DNA of 45,315 bases, from the NCBI GenBank assembly GCA_017938925.1, contig JAGBAO010000021.1, positions 1-45,315 of the forward strand, read 5' to 3'. Positions 27,976 to 36,762 of the stretch are shown in pieces (position 1 is the stretch's first letter; each line of letters begins with the position of its first letter). Source of the DNA: Bacteroidales bacterium. Its GTDB lineage: Bacteria > Bacteroidota > Bacteroidia > Bacteroidales > UBA932. Below the pieces are notes generated by a model. The model saw only the letters and a list, made by a program, of their open reading frames with translations, searched no databases and was not told the DNA's origin. The position numbers and the translations under genes are program-made.

Positions 27976-30900
27976 ATGAAACTTAGATCAGTATTCTTTG
28001 TCTGTGTGGCGCTTGTCCTTCTTTCATGTAGGGAGGAGGGCCTGAAGGAACCTCTCTTCAATGGGGAGGATGTAACTTTTGTCGCTGTCACAGAAGAAAC
28101 AAGAGTTGCGTTCAATAACGACCTGACACAGATCGTGTGGAAGGCCGGGGATTCGATTTCCATTCTGGACGGATTCACCAATGTCTGCTACGTCACATCT
28201 GAAGGCGGCAGAAAAGTGACTTTCACAAGCGAGTCCGGTATTTCTGATGAGGCTCTTGATGTATATGCCGTGTATCCGTGTGACAGCACTGCCAGAAGAC
28301 TGGAAGACGGACTGGAGGTGATTATGCCGTCATATCAGAGGGTGGATACCACAGTTATGGATCCGAAAGCCAGTGTGGCAGTTGCCTATGCCTCGCCGCT
28401 CAAAACCGAGACTCAGCTGGATTTCGACAACATCTGCAGTTATTTTAAGTTCACGGTGCCTGCCGAGGACAAGATCGTGCAGGTGATTCTTGAAGCCGGT
28501 AATGATGAATGGCTGGCGGGAACAGTAAAGGCTGCCTATGCAGATGGAGAACTTCAGACAGAGGTGGTCGAGGGAAGGAATCGGATAGTCTTTTCTTCCG
28601 AGTCGCCGATGTCCGGCACCTATGTGATAGCATTGCTGCCATGTGTGCTTCAGGATGGACTGAATGTAGGACTTAAGAGCGCAGACGGCAGATCTGCCAC
28701 CCATCACGTGATTGCAAAGGATGAGAATGACGTGATTTCAGCACTGACATTTGCAAGAAACAAGATAAACAGATTCGCCCTTTCGTTCAAGGAATCGGTG
28801 TGGAAGAATGCTCCTGAACTTAAGATTATGGATGTAGCGGCAACTTCTGTGACCGTATGCTGGAGCGAGACCGGTTTCGCTGATCCTGAAGCGGATTTCG
28901 CTTCACGATATCATGTCGATATTTATGAAGATGCTGATTGCAAAGCGCTTGTGAACAGCGTAGAGTGGGAGGTTGCAGAAGCAAAGACTTTCCCATGTCC
29001 GGCGTTGTGCTTGGCAGGTCTGCTCCCGCAGAAGGATTATTGGGTCACTGTCACCAATTCAGGAACGCAATCCACATCACTTCCGGAAAAGGTGAGCACT
29101 CCTGCTGACGCAGCTGTCGTCCTGGAAGGTCAGGCCGCTGAAGGCCAGGTCATCCTGTTGGAGACTTTTGCTCAGCTTGGCAGCGGTGCGGATCCGGTGA
29201 ATGTTGCCTGGGGTATCCTGGACGGTGCCTTGACGACGGCTCCGGGGGTTATGGATGTGTGGAGCAATGCGGACCTCTCCGGAACCCGTCTTGCAGATTG
29301 GGCTGAGAAGACAGAGGGTGCGAATTACGTCGGCCCGGGCTATGTGCGCGTAGGCGATTCGAAAAATCAGAAGGATGCTCTATACACTCCAACCTTGTCG
29401 TCTCTCAAGGAATGCTCGACTCTTGAAATCAGTTTCAAGGCAGCGCCATATTCTTCCGATTACGGCGCAGGGGGAACCTCCAAACTTGGTGAATGTTATG
29501 CGGAAGTCTGGGTTGTCAACAATGACGAGGAGATCTCCGCAGGAGTTGTCGAACTGAATGACACTCCAACTGCCTGGACTGAGTGTTCTGTTGAGGCATA
29601 TAATGTCCTTCCGACATCAAGGATAGCCATCGGTGGTGCTTTCGGTGAAAAATCCAAGGTATCCGGTGGAAAGCAGTATGCAAGAATATATCTGGATGAT
29701 GTCAAGGTGAAACTCCTTAAATATGAACAGTTCACTCAGATCAAGCCGGAACTGAAGATTGAGAAGACTTTCTGGGCGGACAGCTATGTTTCATGGACCT
29801 GTTCCGGAGAGCCGGTCGGCTATAAGGTCTATGTGAACGGCGAGGCTGTGACAGACATGCTTGAGCCGGGTATTTCAGAGTATCACGTGACAGGACTCCC
29901 GGTGGGATCTACATCGGATATTGCCGTGTCTGCTCTATATGCTAATGACAAGGAGGCATTTTCCGATGTGAAATCCGTTAAGACCGGAAGCATTGTACAG
30001 CTTACGAAGAATGTCAGCCCGACATCGGTTTCTGTTTCGATTGAAAACAAGGCAGGTGACAATACTAATAACAACAACCCTTGTCTGTATGTGGAACTGA
30101 TGGACTCTTCCGATCCGGAGACGGCAGGCAGGATATATTCCACATATGTTCTGGATGCTCAGATCCAGTCTCCTGCATCTCCGTTCATGCCATCATATGT
30201 GGTGAACAGCGAGAAGGGAAGAGCACCGCTTAACATTGCGTTCGGAGGTCTGGAGCCGGGCAGGGATTACTGGCTCAGGGTCAAGAGTGTGGACAGGTAT
30301 GAATTCCTGTCATATCAGCCAGCAGCACCGGCAGACAGTTATTGCGAATCATCAAACGGTAATTCTGACTTCTCGCTACCTGTGAAGGTAACCACAGCTG
30401 TCTCTCACACACCTGAAGCAAATGAGGTGCTGTATCAAGGCTTTGATGACCTGATGATTCATGCAGACTTCATCAATTGTGCAGTCGGCTCCGTTCCTGC
30501 ATTCAAGGCGGCCGGCAAGTCTCCAAAAGATTTGACCTTGGATGCTATAAGGAACTGGACAGAAGAGTTGAGCTTCTACGGACTTAGAGTGGCTTTTGGA
30601 AACACTCAGCTGGCTGCCCATTACTCCTGGGCTTCTCAGCTGACGACCTCAGGTGACATTTTCGGGCTCAGTTCGGAAAATGCAAATGGAACGATACAGG
30701 GAACAGCTCCTGCAGTCGGAGCGAAGGTCTATAGGTTCGACAAGTTCGACAGTTGTCTCAGCGGATGGTACACCTCAAACAACACATTTGCCAGCCAGGG
30801 ATATATTCATCTTGGAGCATATTTCAATGTGGGCGACAATGGATTGAACAAGCAGCGTGGAATGATTGCGACTCCAGCCCTTGACAGCCCTCTGCTCTCG

Positions 30901-31242
30901 ACAACGCCAGTTGATTGTACTCTCAGTTTCAGAGGTTTCGTGATCCAGGGACGCAGCACTGCGCTTCAGGTGTGGGTGTATGACTCTGCATCAAAGACAT
31001 GGGCGGAGGTGAAGAGGATTGACATACACAATTCGACAGGATCGACGCAGGCGGCCTTGGATTACGACAGCGAAGCCAAGAAGTTTGTAGTCACTCAGGA
31101 ATACTCAGCTGATTCCGAAACTCACAAATGGTATGACTACAATTGCCAACTGAGTCTGAAACAGGGCGACATAGTGGCTATGGTGGCGGAAAAAGAAGAT
31201 GGAGCCACAATGATAGACGAAATCAAGATAACAACTAAATAA
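27976..31242 (+). CDS. Large lipoprotein: fimbrillin-like N-terminus, FN3-like and jelly-roll repeats
   Basis: This is a 1088-residue lipoprotein with lipobox VLLSC (Cys18). Residues about 30-270 resemble Mfa-like/fimbrillin N-terminal domains (IVWKAGDSISILDG, then LDFDNICSYFKFTV). They are followed by an FN3-like unit (about 275-375, SVTVCWSETGF), a beta-rich jelly-roll unit (about 387-582, opening VILLETFAQLG and closing YARIYLDDVKVKLL), two more FN3-like units (about 587-810) and a second jelly-roll unit (about 815-1088, opening NEVLYQGFDDL). The alternation suggests internal duplication of an FN3 plus jelly-roll module. It is probably surface anchored, for adhesion or binding of polymeric substrate. 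No catalytic motif was recognised. Domain borders are estimates made by eye. Confidence 0.7.
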   Translation: MKLRSVFFVCVALVLLSCREEGLKEPLFNGEDVTFVAVTEETRVAFNNDLTQIVWKAGDSISILDGFTNVCYVTSEGGRKVTFTSESGISDEALDVYAVYPCDSTARRLEDGLEVIMPSYQRVDTTVMDPKASVAVAYASPLKTETQLDFDNICSYFKFTVPAEDKIVQVILEAGNDEWLAGTVKAAYADGELQTEVVEGRNRIVFSSESPMSGTYVIALLPCVLQDGLNVGLKSADGRSATHHVIAKDENDVISALTFARNKINRFALSFKESVWKNAPELKIMDVAATSVTVCWSETGFADPEADFASRYHVDIYEDADCKALVNSVEWEVAEAKTFPCPALCLAGLLPQKDYWVTVTNSGTQSTSLPEKVSTPADAAVVLEGQAAEGQVILLETFAQLGSGADPVNVAWGILDGALTTAPGVMDVWSNADLSGTRLADWAEKTEGANYVGPGYVRVGDSKNQKDALYTPTLSSLKECSTLEISFKAAPYSSDYGAGGTSKLGECYAEVWVVNNDEEISAGVVELNDTPTAWTECSVEAYNVLPTSRIAIGGAFGEKSKVSGGKQYARIYLDDVKVKLLKYEQFTQIKPELKIEKTFWADSYVSWTCSGEPVGYKVYVNGEAVTDMLEPGISEYHVTGLPVGSTSDIAVSALYANDKEAFSDVKSVKTGSIVQLTKNVSPTSVSVSIENKAGDNTNNNNPCLYVELMDSSDPETAGRIYSTYVLDAQIQSPASPFMPSYVVNSEKGRAPLNIAFGGLEPGRDYWLRVKSVDRYEFLSYQPAAPADSYCESSNGNSDFSLPVKVTTAVSHTPEANEVLYQGFDDLMIHADFINCAVGSVPAFKAAGKSPKDLTLDAIRNWTEELSFYGLRVAFGNTQLAAHYSWASQLTTSGDIFGLSSENANGTIQGTAPAVGAKVYRFDKFDSCLSGWYTSNNTFASQGYIHLGAYFNVGDNGLNKQRGMIATPALDSPLLSTTPVDCTLSFRGFVIQGRSTALQVWVYDSASKTWAEVKRIDIHNSTGSTQAALDYDSEAKKFVVTQEYSADSETHKWYDYNCQLSLKQGDIVAMVAEKEDGATMIDEIKITTK

Positions 31243-31252
31243 CCAAAACATT

Positions 31253-31423
31253 ATGATTAAAGCAATTGAAAAATCTGAGAAGAGGCTATATGCCTCTCCT
31301 AAATGTGTTGAACTGGAATTTTTGACACAAGGAACAGTCCTTAGCGGATCCACGTTGATGGAGAAGAACTGGAATTCGACTCCAGAGGGATACGATATTG
31401 ACAAGGATGCGTTTAACTGGTAA
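31253..31423 (+). CDS. 56-residue conserved-looking small peptide
   Basis: The ORF runs from ATG 31253 to TAA 31421-31423, in a gap of exactly the right size between two large genes (10 bases after one, 2 before the next). The peptide has a basic N-terminal part (MIKAIEKSEKRLYASPKCVE), a hydrophobic middle with EFLTQGTVLSGST and an acidic tail ending KDAFNW. The Y-x-x-P-K start followed some residues later by V-L-x-G-S resembles short peptides often encoded next to fimbrillin-family genes in Bacteroidales. It has no signal peptide. The function is unknown; a leader or precursor peptide, or a chaperone for the neighbouring surface proteins, is possible. Confidence 0.65.
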   Translation: MIKAIEKSEKRLYASPKCVELEFLTQGTVLSGSTLMEKNWNSTPEGYDIDKDAFNW

Positions 31424-31425
31424 AA

Positions 31426-34305
31426 ATGAACGGAATTATGAAAAAGAATTTTATGATGATTGCTCTGGCTTCTGTTCTGATGATGCCAGTATCGTGTACA
31501 AAAAATGAATTGGAAGCACCTAAGGGGCCTGCAGCAGGTGAACTTACCTTTGTGGCATATGCTGAAGGTGGCGATTCCAAGACCACACTCAATGAGGAAG
31601 ACGGCTCGGTTGCCTGGGCTATCGGTGATCAGATCAAGTTCGATTATGAACTCGATAAGGTGGCTGGTGAGGCTGTCCTTTCTTCTGTACTTGCTGAAGG
31701 AAACATTGTTGAGGGTGCTGCGACTTTCACTGCAGCTCTTCCTGAGGCATTCATTATGAGCACGAAGGAGTATGAGGGAGAATCACGTCATATGTATGTG
31801 ACCTATCCTGCTTCGACAGAGACGGACTACAGTTCAGCAAGCGAGTTCCTGGTGACTGTCCCTGCAGAGCAGGACGGAACATTTGCCAATGCGAGCATTG
31901 CTCTGGCAAAATGGGATCCGGAGAATCCGACAGCACCGCTTCAGTTCAAAAATCTTTGCGGTCTTCTCCAGATCGAGATTGCAGATGACGCAGCGCGCAA
32001 GATCGTTCTCACCAGTTCGACCGATATCGCAGGAAAGATGTCTGTAGGTTTCAGCACAGGTGTTCCTGCTGTAAAGACCAGCAAGAATGCAGTGCCTGTA
32101 AAGGAGGTCACAGTCAATGTGGGCGGCGCCGGCACATATTACGTCGCAGTGCTTCCTGGCGAACTCGAAGATATCTATGTAGCTATCTATAACGAGGCAG
32201 ACGCGCTTATTGGCGACAGGACAGCAAACAACGCCATTCCAGTGGCCCGCAAGCAGATCCGCAAGCTCGGAACCATCGGCACAGGCTTCTCTGACAGGTA
32301 TTATGTGAAGACAACTGCGGCTGGAAGCGGTGATGGTTCAAGCTGGGACAATGCGGCGGATCTTACCGGACTTAAGGCTTTGGTGGCAACAAATGTTGTG
32401 AAGAAGGTGTACGTTGCGGCAGGAACATATACATTCAGTGGTAATTTTGGCTCAAATGCTGATGCTGCCGCTAACTTCTCAGTGTATGGTGGATATCCAT
32501 CTGATGCTACCGGTCTTTCGCTTGTGGGACGAGATATCGTAAATAATGCAACAGTCTTTGATGGTGGACATACAGAAACAACAACTGCGGACAAGAGAAT
32601 ATGGGTAATTCAGAAGGGAACCTTCTTGTTCAATGGTATTACTTTTCAGAATGCTTATAGAGCTACCACGGCAGATATCGGTAGTGCAGTGATTCTTGAA
32701 GGTCCTGTAAATGCTACCTTTACAGAATGTGTATTCCAGAATAATACAAATCTTCAAACTCCAAAGGAGGGAACATTGGGTGGTGGAGCATTAAGATTGG
32801 CTTCCTCATCAGTGTCAGTATTCAATAATTGTAAGTTCTTGAACAATACAACAGACTATGATGGTGGAGCTGTATATGTGAGTTCTACAGCTAGTGCAAC
32901 ATTCAATAACTGTGAGTTCAGTGGTAATACTGCTACGCATGATGGTGGTGCTGTTTATCAGACCGCTACTGCTACAGCTGCCTTCAATGATTGTGAATTC
33001 TATTCAAATAAAGCTCGTTATGGCTCTGCTGTCAGCACAATTGGAGAAACAGCATTTAGTGAATGTATTGTGGGAGCTTCTGAAAAGGCCAATGTTGCAA
33101 CTCGCGGAGCAATATGCTTAAATACTTCTGCTGCAGGCAAACTCTTGATTGAAAATAGTACTTTGTCATATAACTCAGCTTCGATAGGTGGAGCACTTTA
33201 TATTGATAAGATCTCTGATACTGCAACTTTGGAAGTTAAGGGGTCAACGTTTGCAAATAACGCTGCTACATCGGCAACGGTAAATCATGGAGGCGGAGCC
33301 GTAGGCGTTTCCGGTGACTCAAGAAGTTATGCGGGCTTACTAGGATTCACCAACGTATTGTTTGAATCCAATACAGCAGTAGGCTCAGGTGGTGCAGTAT
33401 GGGATAATGGTGCAGGTATCGCATTTACAGATTGCTCTTTTATATCTAATACTTGCTCTAATGAGGCTGGTGCTAGCGGATCAGGAGGTGGTGCTGTCTT
33501 CTGTAACAATACCTCGGCACCGGTAACTGAACTTTACTTCAATCGTTGCTTCTTCAACAAGAATGATATCAATAAGAATAATTGGGGTCGTCATATAGCA
33601 ATACCTGGCGTTCAGTCTTATCTGGGAATGAATAATTGTGTTGTACGTGGACCGATTGCTCCAGCGTATGCGACAACTGCTGTCACTGGTGTTGGAGCAG
33701 CTATTGCCTCAAAAGGTGGCGCTGTGATCGTCAACACGACGATGTTGACTCAGATGGGCGCTCCCGTAATTGCTCGTGGCTCAACAAGTGCTGATAGAGG
33801 ATATTCTGTTATCAATTCAATCGTAATGAATACTCCAAGTTCGAATCCTCTTTCATTCAGTATGAGTTCAACATCTGAATATATGAATGTATACAGCTGT
33901 ATCTATACTGAGCATAACGGGGACCTCAGTGCTAAGTATACTATTGATGCTAATTCTCTTGCAGGTGTGGTAAGAGATGGATCAACAATTCCGGAATTCG
34001 GATGGCATTATCAGTATCAGGGCAAAGAATTCACTGTTTCAGCACCAAGAAATACAATCAATGTATTTGACTGGTCTGGTACTCTTGCCAATGAAAAGAC
34101 ATTCAATAAGCAGACCTACGATACCATTTCTGGCATAATCAGCAATACATCTGGCGTTGGTCCTGCATTCCTGGAATGGCTTGGTAATGGCGCAGAACTC
34201 AAGAAGGATATCCGCGGAGTATCACGAAATACCGCAGCAATGTGGCCGGGATCATACGAGGATGCGACAGCGACTGCCGGTCTGGAATCTCTTAATGTGA
34301 AGTAA
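31426..34305 (+). CDS. Lipoprotein: fimbrillin-like N-terminus plus Pmp-type beta-helix repeats
   Basis: The product has 959 residues from ATG 31426; ATG 31438 (MKKNFMM) may be the true start and places the lipobox Cys (PVSC) at residue 20. Residues about 30-285 form a fimbrillin-like domain (VAWAIGDQIKFDY, LQFKNLCGLLQIEI). From about residue 300 a right-handed beta-helix follows, opening RYYVKTTAAGSGDGSSWDNA. It contains many GGA and FxxN motifs of the chlamydial polymorphic-outer-membrane-protein kind (GGAVYVSS, FNNCEFSGNT, GGALYID, GGAVWDNG). The helix-coding part is distinctly AT-rich relative to the rest. Likely a surface-exposed adhesin or polysaccharide-binding protein. No lyase catalytic residues could be assigned. 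Confidence 0.75.
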   Translation: MNGIMKKNFMMIALASVLMMPVSCTKNELEAPKGPAAGELTFVAYAEGGDSKTTLNEEDGSVAWAIGDQIKFDYELDKVAGEAVLSSVLAEGNIVEGAATFTAALPEAFIMSTKEYEGESRHMYVTYPASTETDYSSASEFLVTVPAEQDGTFANASIALAKWDPENPTAPLQFKNLCGLLQIEIADDAARKIVLTSSTDIAGKMSVGFSTGVPAVKTSKNAVPVKEVTVNVGGAGTYYVAVLPGELEDIYVAIYNEADALIGDRTANNAIPVARKQIRKLGTIGTGFSDRYYVKTTAAGSGDGSSWDNAADLTGLKALVATNVVKKVYVAAGTYTFSGNFGSNADAAANFSVYGGYPSDATGLSLVGRDIVNNATVFDGGHTETTTADKRIWVIQKGTFLFNGITFQNAYRATTADIGSAVILEGPVNATFTECVFQNNTNLQTPKEGTLGGGALRLASSSVSVFNNCKFLNNTTDYDGGAVYVSSTASATFNNCEFSGNTATHDGGAVYQTATATAAFNDCEFYSNKARYGSAVSTIGETAFSECIVGASEKANVATRGAICLNTSAAGKLLIENSTLSYNSASIGGALYIDKISDTATLEVKGSTFANNAATSATVNHGGGAVGVSGDSRSYAGLLGFTNVLFESNTAVGSGGAVWDNGAGIAFTDCSFISNTCSNEAGASGSGGGAVFCNNTSAPVTELYFNRCFFNKNDINKNNWGRHIAIPGVQSYLGMNNCVVRGPIAPAYATTAVTGVGAAIASKGGAVIVNTTMLTQMGAPVIARGSTSADRGYSVINSIVMNTPSSNPLSFSMSSTSEYMNVYSCIYTEHNGDLSAKYTIDANSLAGVVRDGSTIPEFGWHYQYQGKEFTVSAPRNTINVFDWSGTLANEKTFNKQTYDTISGIISNTSGVGPAFLEWLGNGAELKKDIRGVSRNTAAMWPGSYEDATATAGLESLNVK
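32821..33063 (+). repeat. Three 81-base in-frame beta-helix repeats
   Basis: Units beginning at 32821, 32902 and 32983 are each 81 bases (27 residues), starting FNNCKFLNNT, FNNCEFSGNT and FNDCEFYSNK; the first two carry DGGAVY and the last a GSAVS variant. The DNA is clearly similar between units. This is a coding tandem repeat inside the beta-helix gene, of a kind that can change copy number. Confidence 0.75.
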
Positions 34306-34311
34306 TTTCTG

Positions 34312-36750
34312 ATGATCTTTAAGAAGATAACAATATTTTCATTCATGCTTTCAACTATCGTTTCCTGTGTCGAAATCACAGGAAACGATATTGAGAGCAA
34401 TAATCTTGACGGAACAGTCGAGCTGATGGCCAGGATGAGTGACGGCACCAAAGTGTCTGTGACTGACCAGGGTGTGGCATCATGGCAGGAAAGCGACGAG
34501 ATAGCGGTGTACACGACTGCAGCGGAAATCAGAACCTTTGACATGATTTCGCTGGAAGAGGGGATTGCAACCTTTTCGGCAGTCTTGCAGGCGGGAGAAA
34601 AACCGTCTGGACTTGCTGTGTATCCAGCTTCGTCATTCGATAGTTTTGAGGATGGCGTCGCTACTGTGGTCTATCCTTTGACTTATACCTATGAGGAAGA
34701 TGCAATGAGAGCGCCGACGGCTGCGACAGTCGGACAGGACAACTCTCTTGCATTCAAGCATCTCGGAGGCCTTTTACGTGTGACTATTGCCTCAACTCCG
34801 GCTTCTGCAACCACATTCCATCTTGTGGCGGAGGGCAGGAAGATTGTCGGTAACTTCAAGGTCATCGGGGAATCAGAACTTAAGGCTCTCACTCTGGAAA
34901 GTACGACAAATAATGAAGTCAAGGTGACTTTCATGGCGGCTGGAAACGGCATGGCCTTCAATGTGCCGCTTCCCGCCGGGGAGTATGGTAGTATAAAGGC
35001 GTATTTTTCGAATGCTGAGGGTGAAAGATCTGATGAGTGGGAACTCTATCCCTCTCTTGTGATGGAGAGAGCTGACATGTATGTGACTTCTCCATCAAGT
35101 CTTAACGGTACGGTGATCGATCCGGAAATGACCAGAATAGGTCTTGTGAAAGACGCGGATACAGGTTCAGGTATAGCCGGGGTTCCGGTAACGGACGGTC
35201 ATACATATACGGTGACAGACAAGAACGGCGTCTATCAGTTCATGGCTCATGCTGATTCCAGGGCGGTGTACCTGTCTCATCCTTCGGAGTATGAACTCCC
35301 TGTGGATGCGAACGGCCAGCACCATTTCTGGGCAACCGAGTCATATAGGAATGACTTCACTCTCACAAAGCGCCAGACGGTATCAGATGACTTCTCGATA
35401 CTAGCCTTTTCGGATGTGCATTTCTTTAATGAAGGTGCAAGTTCCAATGATGAGCAGATCGGCTACAGGAACACGACGCTGCCTGACATCAACAGTTATA
35501 TTTCCGGCTTTGACAATCTTATCGCAATAAACTGTGGTGATGTGGTTACCAATGTCACGGAGAAACTGCCTGATTCCAAGGCCGAATTTGCCAAGATAAA
35601 GAAAGGCGGTACTACAGTCCCTATGCTGATGGTCATCGGAAACCATGACTTTGACAATGGTGGAACTTCCTTCCTTGAATGTTCGGAGGACTGGTTCAAT
35701 ACGTACGGTCCGACTGACTACTCGGTGAATATCGGCAAGGCCCACATCGTCTGCATGAGCAATGTCCTGTACAACGGACAGGCAGACGGAGGGTATGGCA
35801 AATGCATCAAGTATGGCAAGGGGCTTACTGATGATCAGTGGGCTTGGCTGCAGGCCGATCTTTCTATGGTCCAGGATAAGGCCGATAAGATGCTTATCAT
35901 GTGCTTCCACTGTCCGATATTTTCAGATAACGACCCTCATTTCGGGGATATAAGGAATCTGATGAAGACTTTCGGTGAGACGCATATATTTTCAGGTCAC
36001 AATCACCATAACACAACCCGGCAGTTTACCGACACATGGAAAGGTCTTTCCGGACGTATCCCGTATGAACACAATATGACTGCTCTCGGTGGTCTGTGGA
36101 GAGCTGCAAAAAAGACTTTGGGATACAAATCCCATCACGCCAGCATAGGAAACGACGGGTCTCCGAACTCATATCATGTGTATCAGATCAAGGGTAATGA
36201 GATGACTGCGCAGCACTATAAGGCTGTTGGAAAGGAGGCGTCGCATCAGTTCCGCATATATGACGGGGGCGCGAAGTATTCTGATCCGGTGGAAGGAGGT
36301 TATGCTTCGTTGACCGGTGAACTGAACGGATTGTATTATTTTGACTGGAAGAGCCTTTGGGAACAGTCATCATCCGAGAATTTTGATCCGACCGGATACT
36401 TCATCGTGAGAGTATTTGACGCCGGAACGCGTGGATTGAACTGTAATGTGTATTTTACGAAGAACGGAGTGAGGAATCTGATGACCAGAGTTAAGAAGAC
36501 CCATAGGGATCTGTGCTCTTCTTCTTTCTTGTGGAATAACGAGTATATGAATACGAACTCCAGTTATGCGGCGGCCTACCTTGGGGGAAAGTCCCAGAGT
36601 TTCTGGTATTATCCGGCACCTTCCGGCAACCCTTCGACAGAGACCGACTGGAAGGTTGAGGTCGAGTTCATTGAACCGGACGGAACCAGAACATTTGAGT
36701 CAAATACCATTCAGACTGATTATACAGGTTTTTCTCATTCGATATATTGA
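34312..36750 (+). CDS. Lipoprotein: fimbrillin-like N-terminus plus calcineurin-like metallophosphoesterase
   Basis: This is an 812-residue lipoprotein with lipobox STIVSC (Cys19). Residues about 30-255 are a fimbrillin-like domain (ASWQESDEIAVYTT, FKHLGGLLRVTI). They are followed by a metallophosphoesterase N-terminal beta domain (about 265-350). The catalytic domain has the full motif set: DVH at 368-370, GD in NCGDVVTN, GNHD with N444, CFHCPIF, and GHNH at 562-565. A C-terminal metallophosphoesterase-associated domain follows (about 640-812). The enzyme should hydrolyse phosphomonoesters or diesters at the cell surface; the substrate is unknown. It lies 6 bases after the beta-helix gene and 12 before the histidine phosphatase gene. 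Confidence 0.9.
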   Translation: MIFKKITIFSFMLSTIVSCVEITGNDIESNNLDGTVELMARMSDGTKVSVTDQGVASWQESDEIAVYTTAAEIRTFDMISLEEGIATFSAVLQAGEKPSGLAVYPASSFDSFEDGVATVVYPLTYTYEEDAMRAPTAATVGQDNSLAFKHLGGLLRVTIASTPASATTFHLVAEGRKIVGNFKVIGESELKALTLESTTNNEVKVTFMAAGNGMAFNVPLPAGEYGSIKAYFSNAEGERSDEWELYPSLVMERADMYVTSPSSLNGTVIDPEMTRIGLVKDADTGSGIAGVPVTDGHTYTVTDKNGVYQFMAHADSRAVYLSHPSEYELPVDANGQHHFWATESYRNDFTLTKRQTVSDDFSILAFSDVHFFNEGASSNDEQIGYRNTTLPDINSYISGFDNLIAINCGDVVTNVTEKLPDSKAEFAKIKKGGTTVPMLMVIGNHDFDNGGTSFLECSEDWFNTYGPTDYSVNIGKAHIVCMSNVLYNGQADGGYGKCIKYGKGLTDDQWAWLQADLSMVQDKADKMLIMCFHCPIFSDNDPHFGDIRNLMKTFGETHIFSGHNHHNTTRQFTDTWKGLSGRIPYEHNMTALGGLWRAAKKTLGYKSHHASIGNDGSPNSYHVYQIKGNEMTAQHYKAVGKEASHQFRIYDGGAKYSDPVEGGYASLTGELNGLYYFDWKSLWEQSSSENFDPTGYFIVRVFDAGTRGLNCNVYFTKNGVRNLMTRVKKTHRDLCSSSFLWNNEYMNTNSSYAAAYLGGKSQSFWYYPAPSGNPSTETDWKVEVEFIEPDGTRTFESNTIQTDYTGFSHSIY

Positions 36751-36762
36751 TCGTTGTGATTT

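Noticed and set aside
32821-33063. Tandem repeats considered as a CRISPR array
   Set aside because: The repeats are in frame, 81 bases without unique spacers, and encode a beta-helix motif; no cas genes are present.
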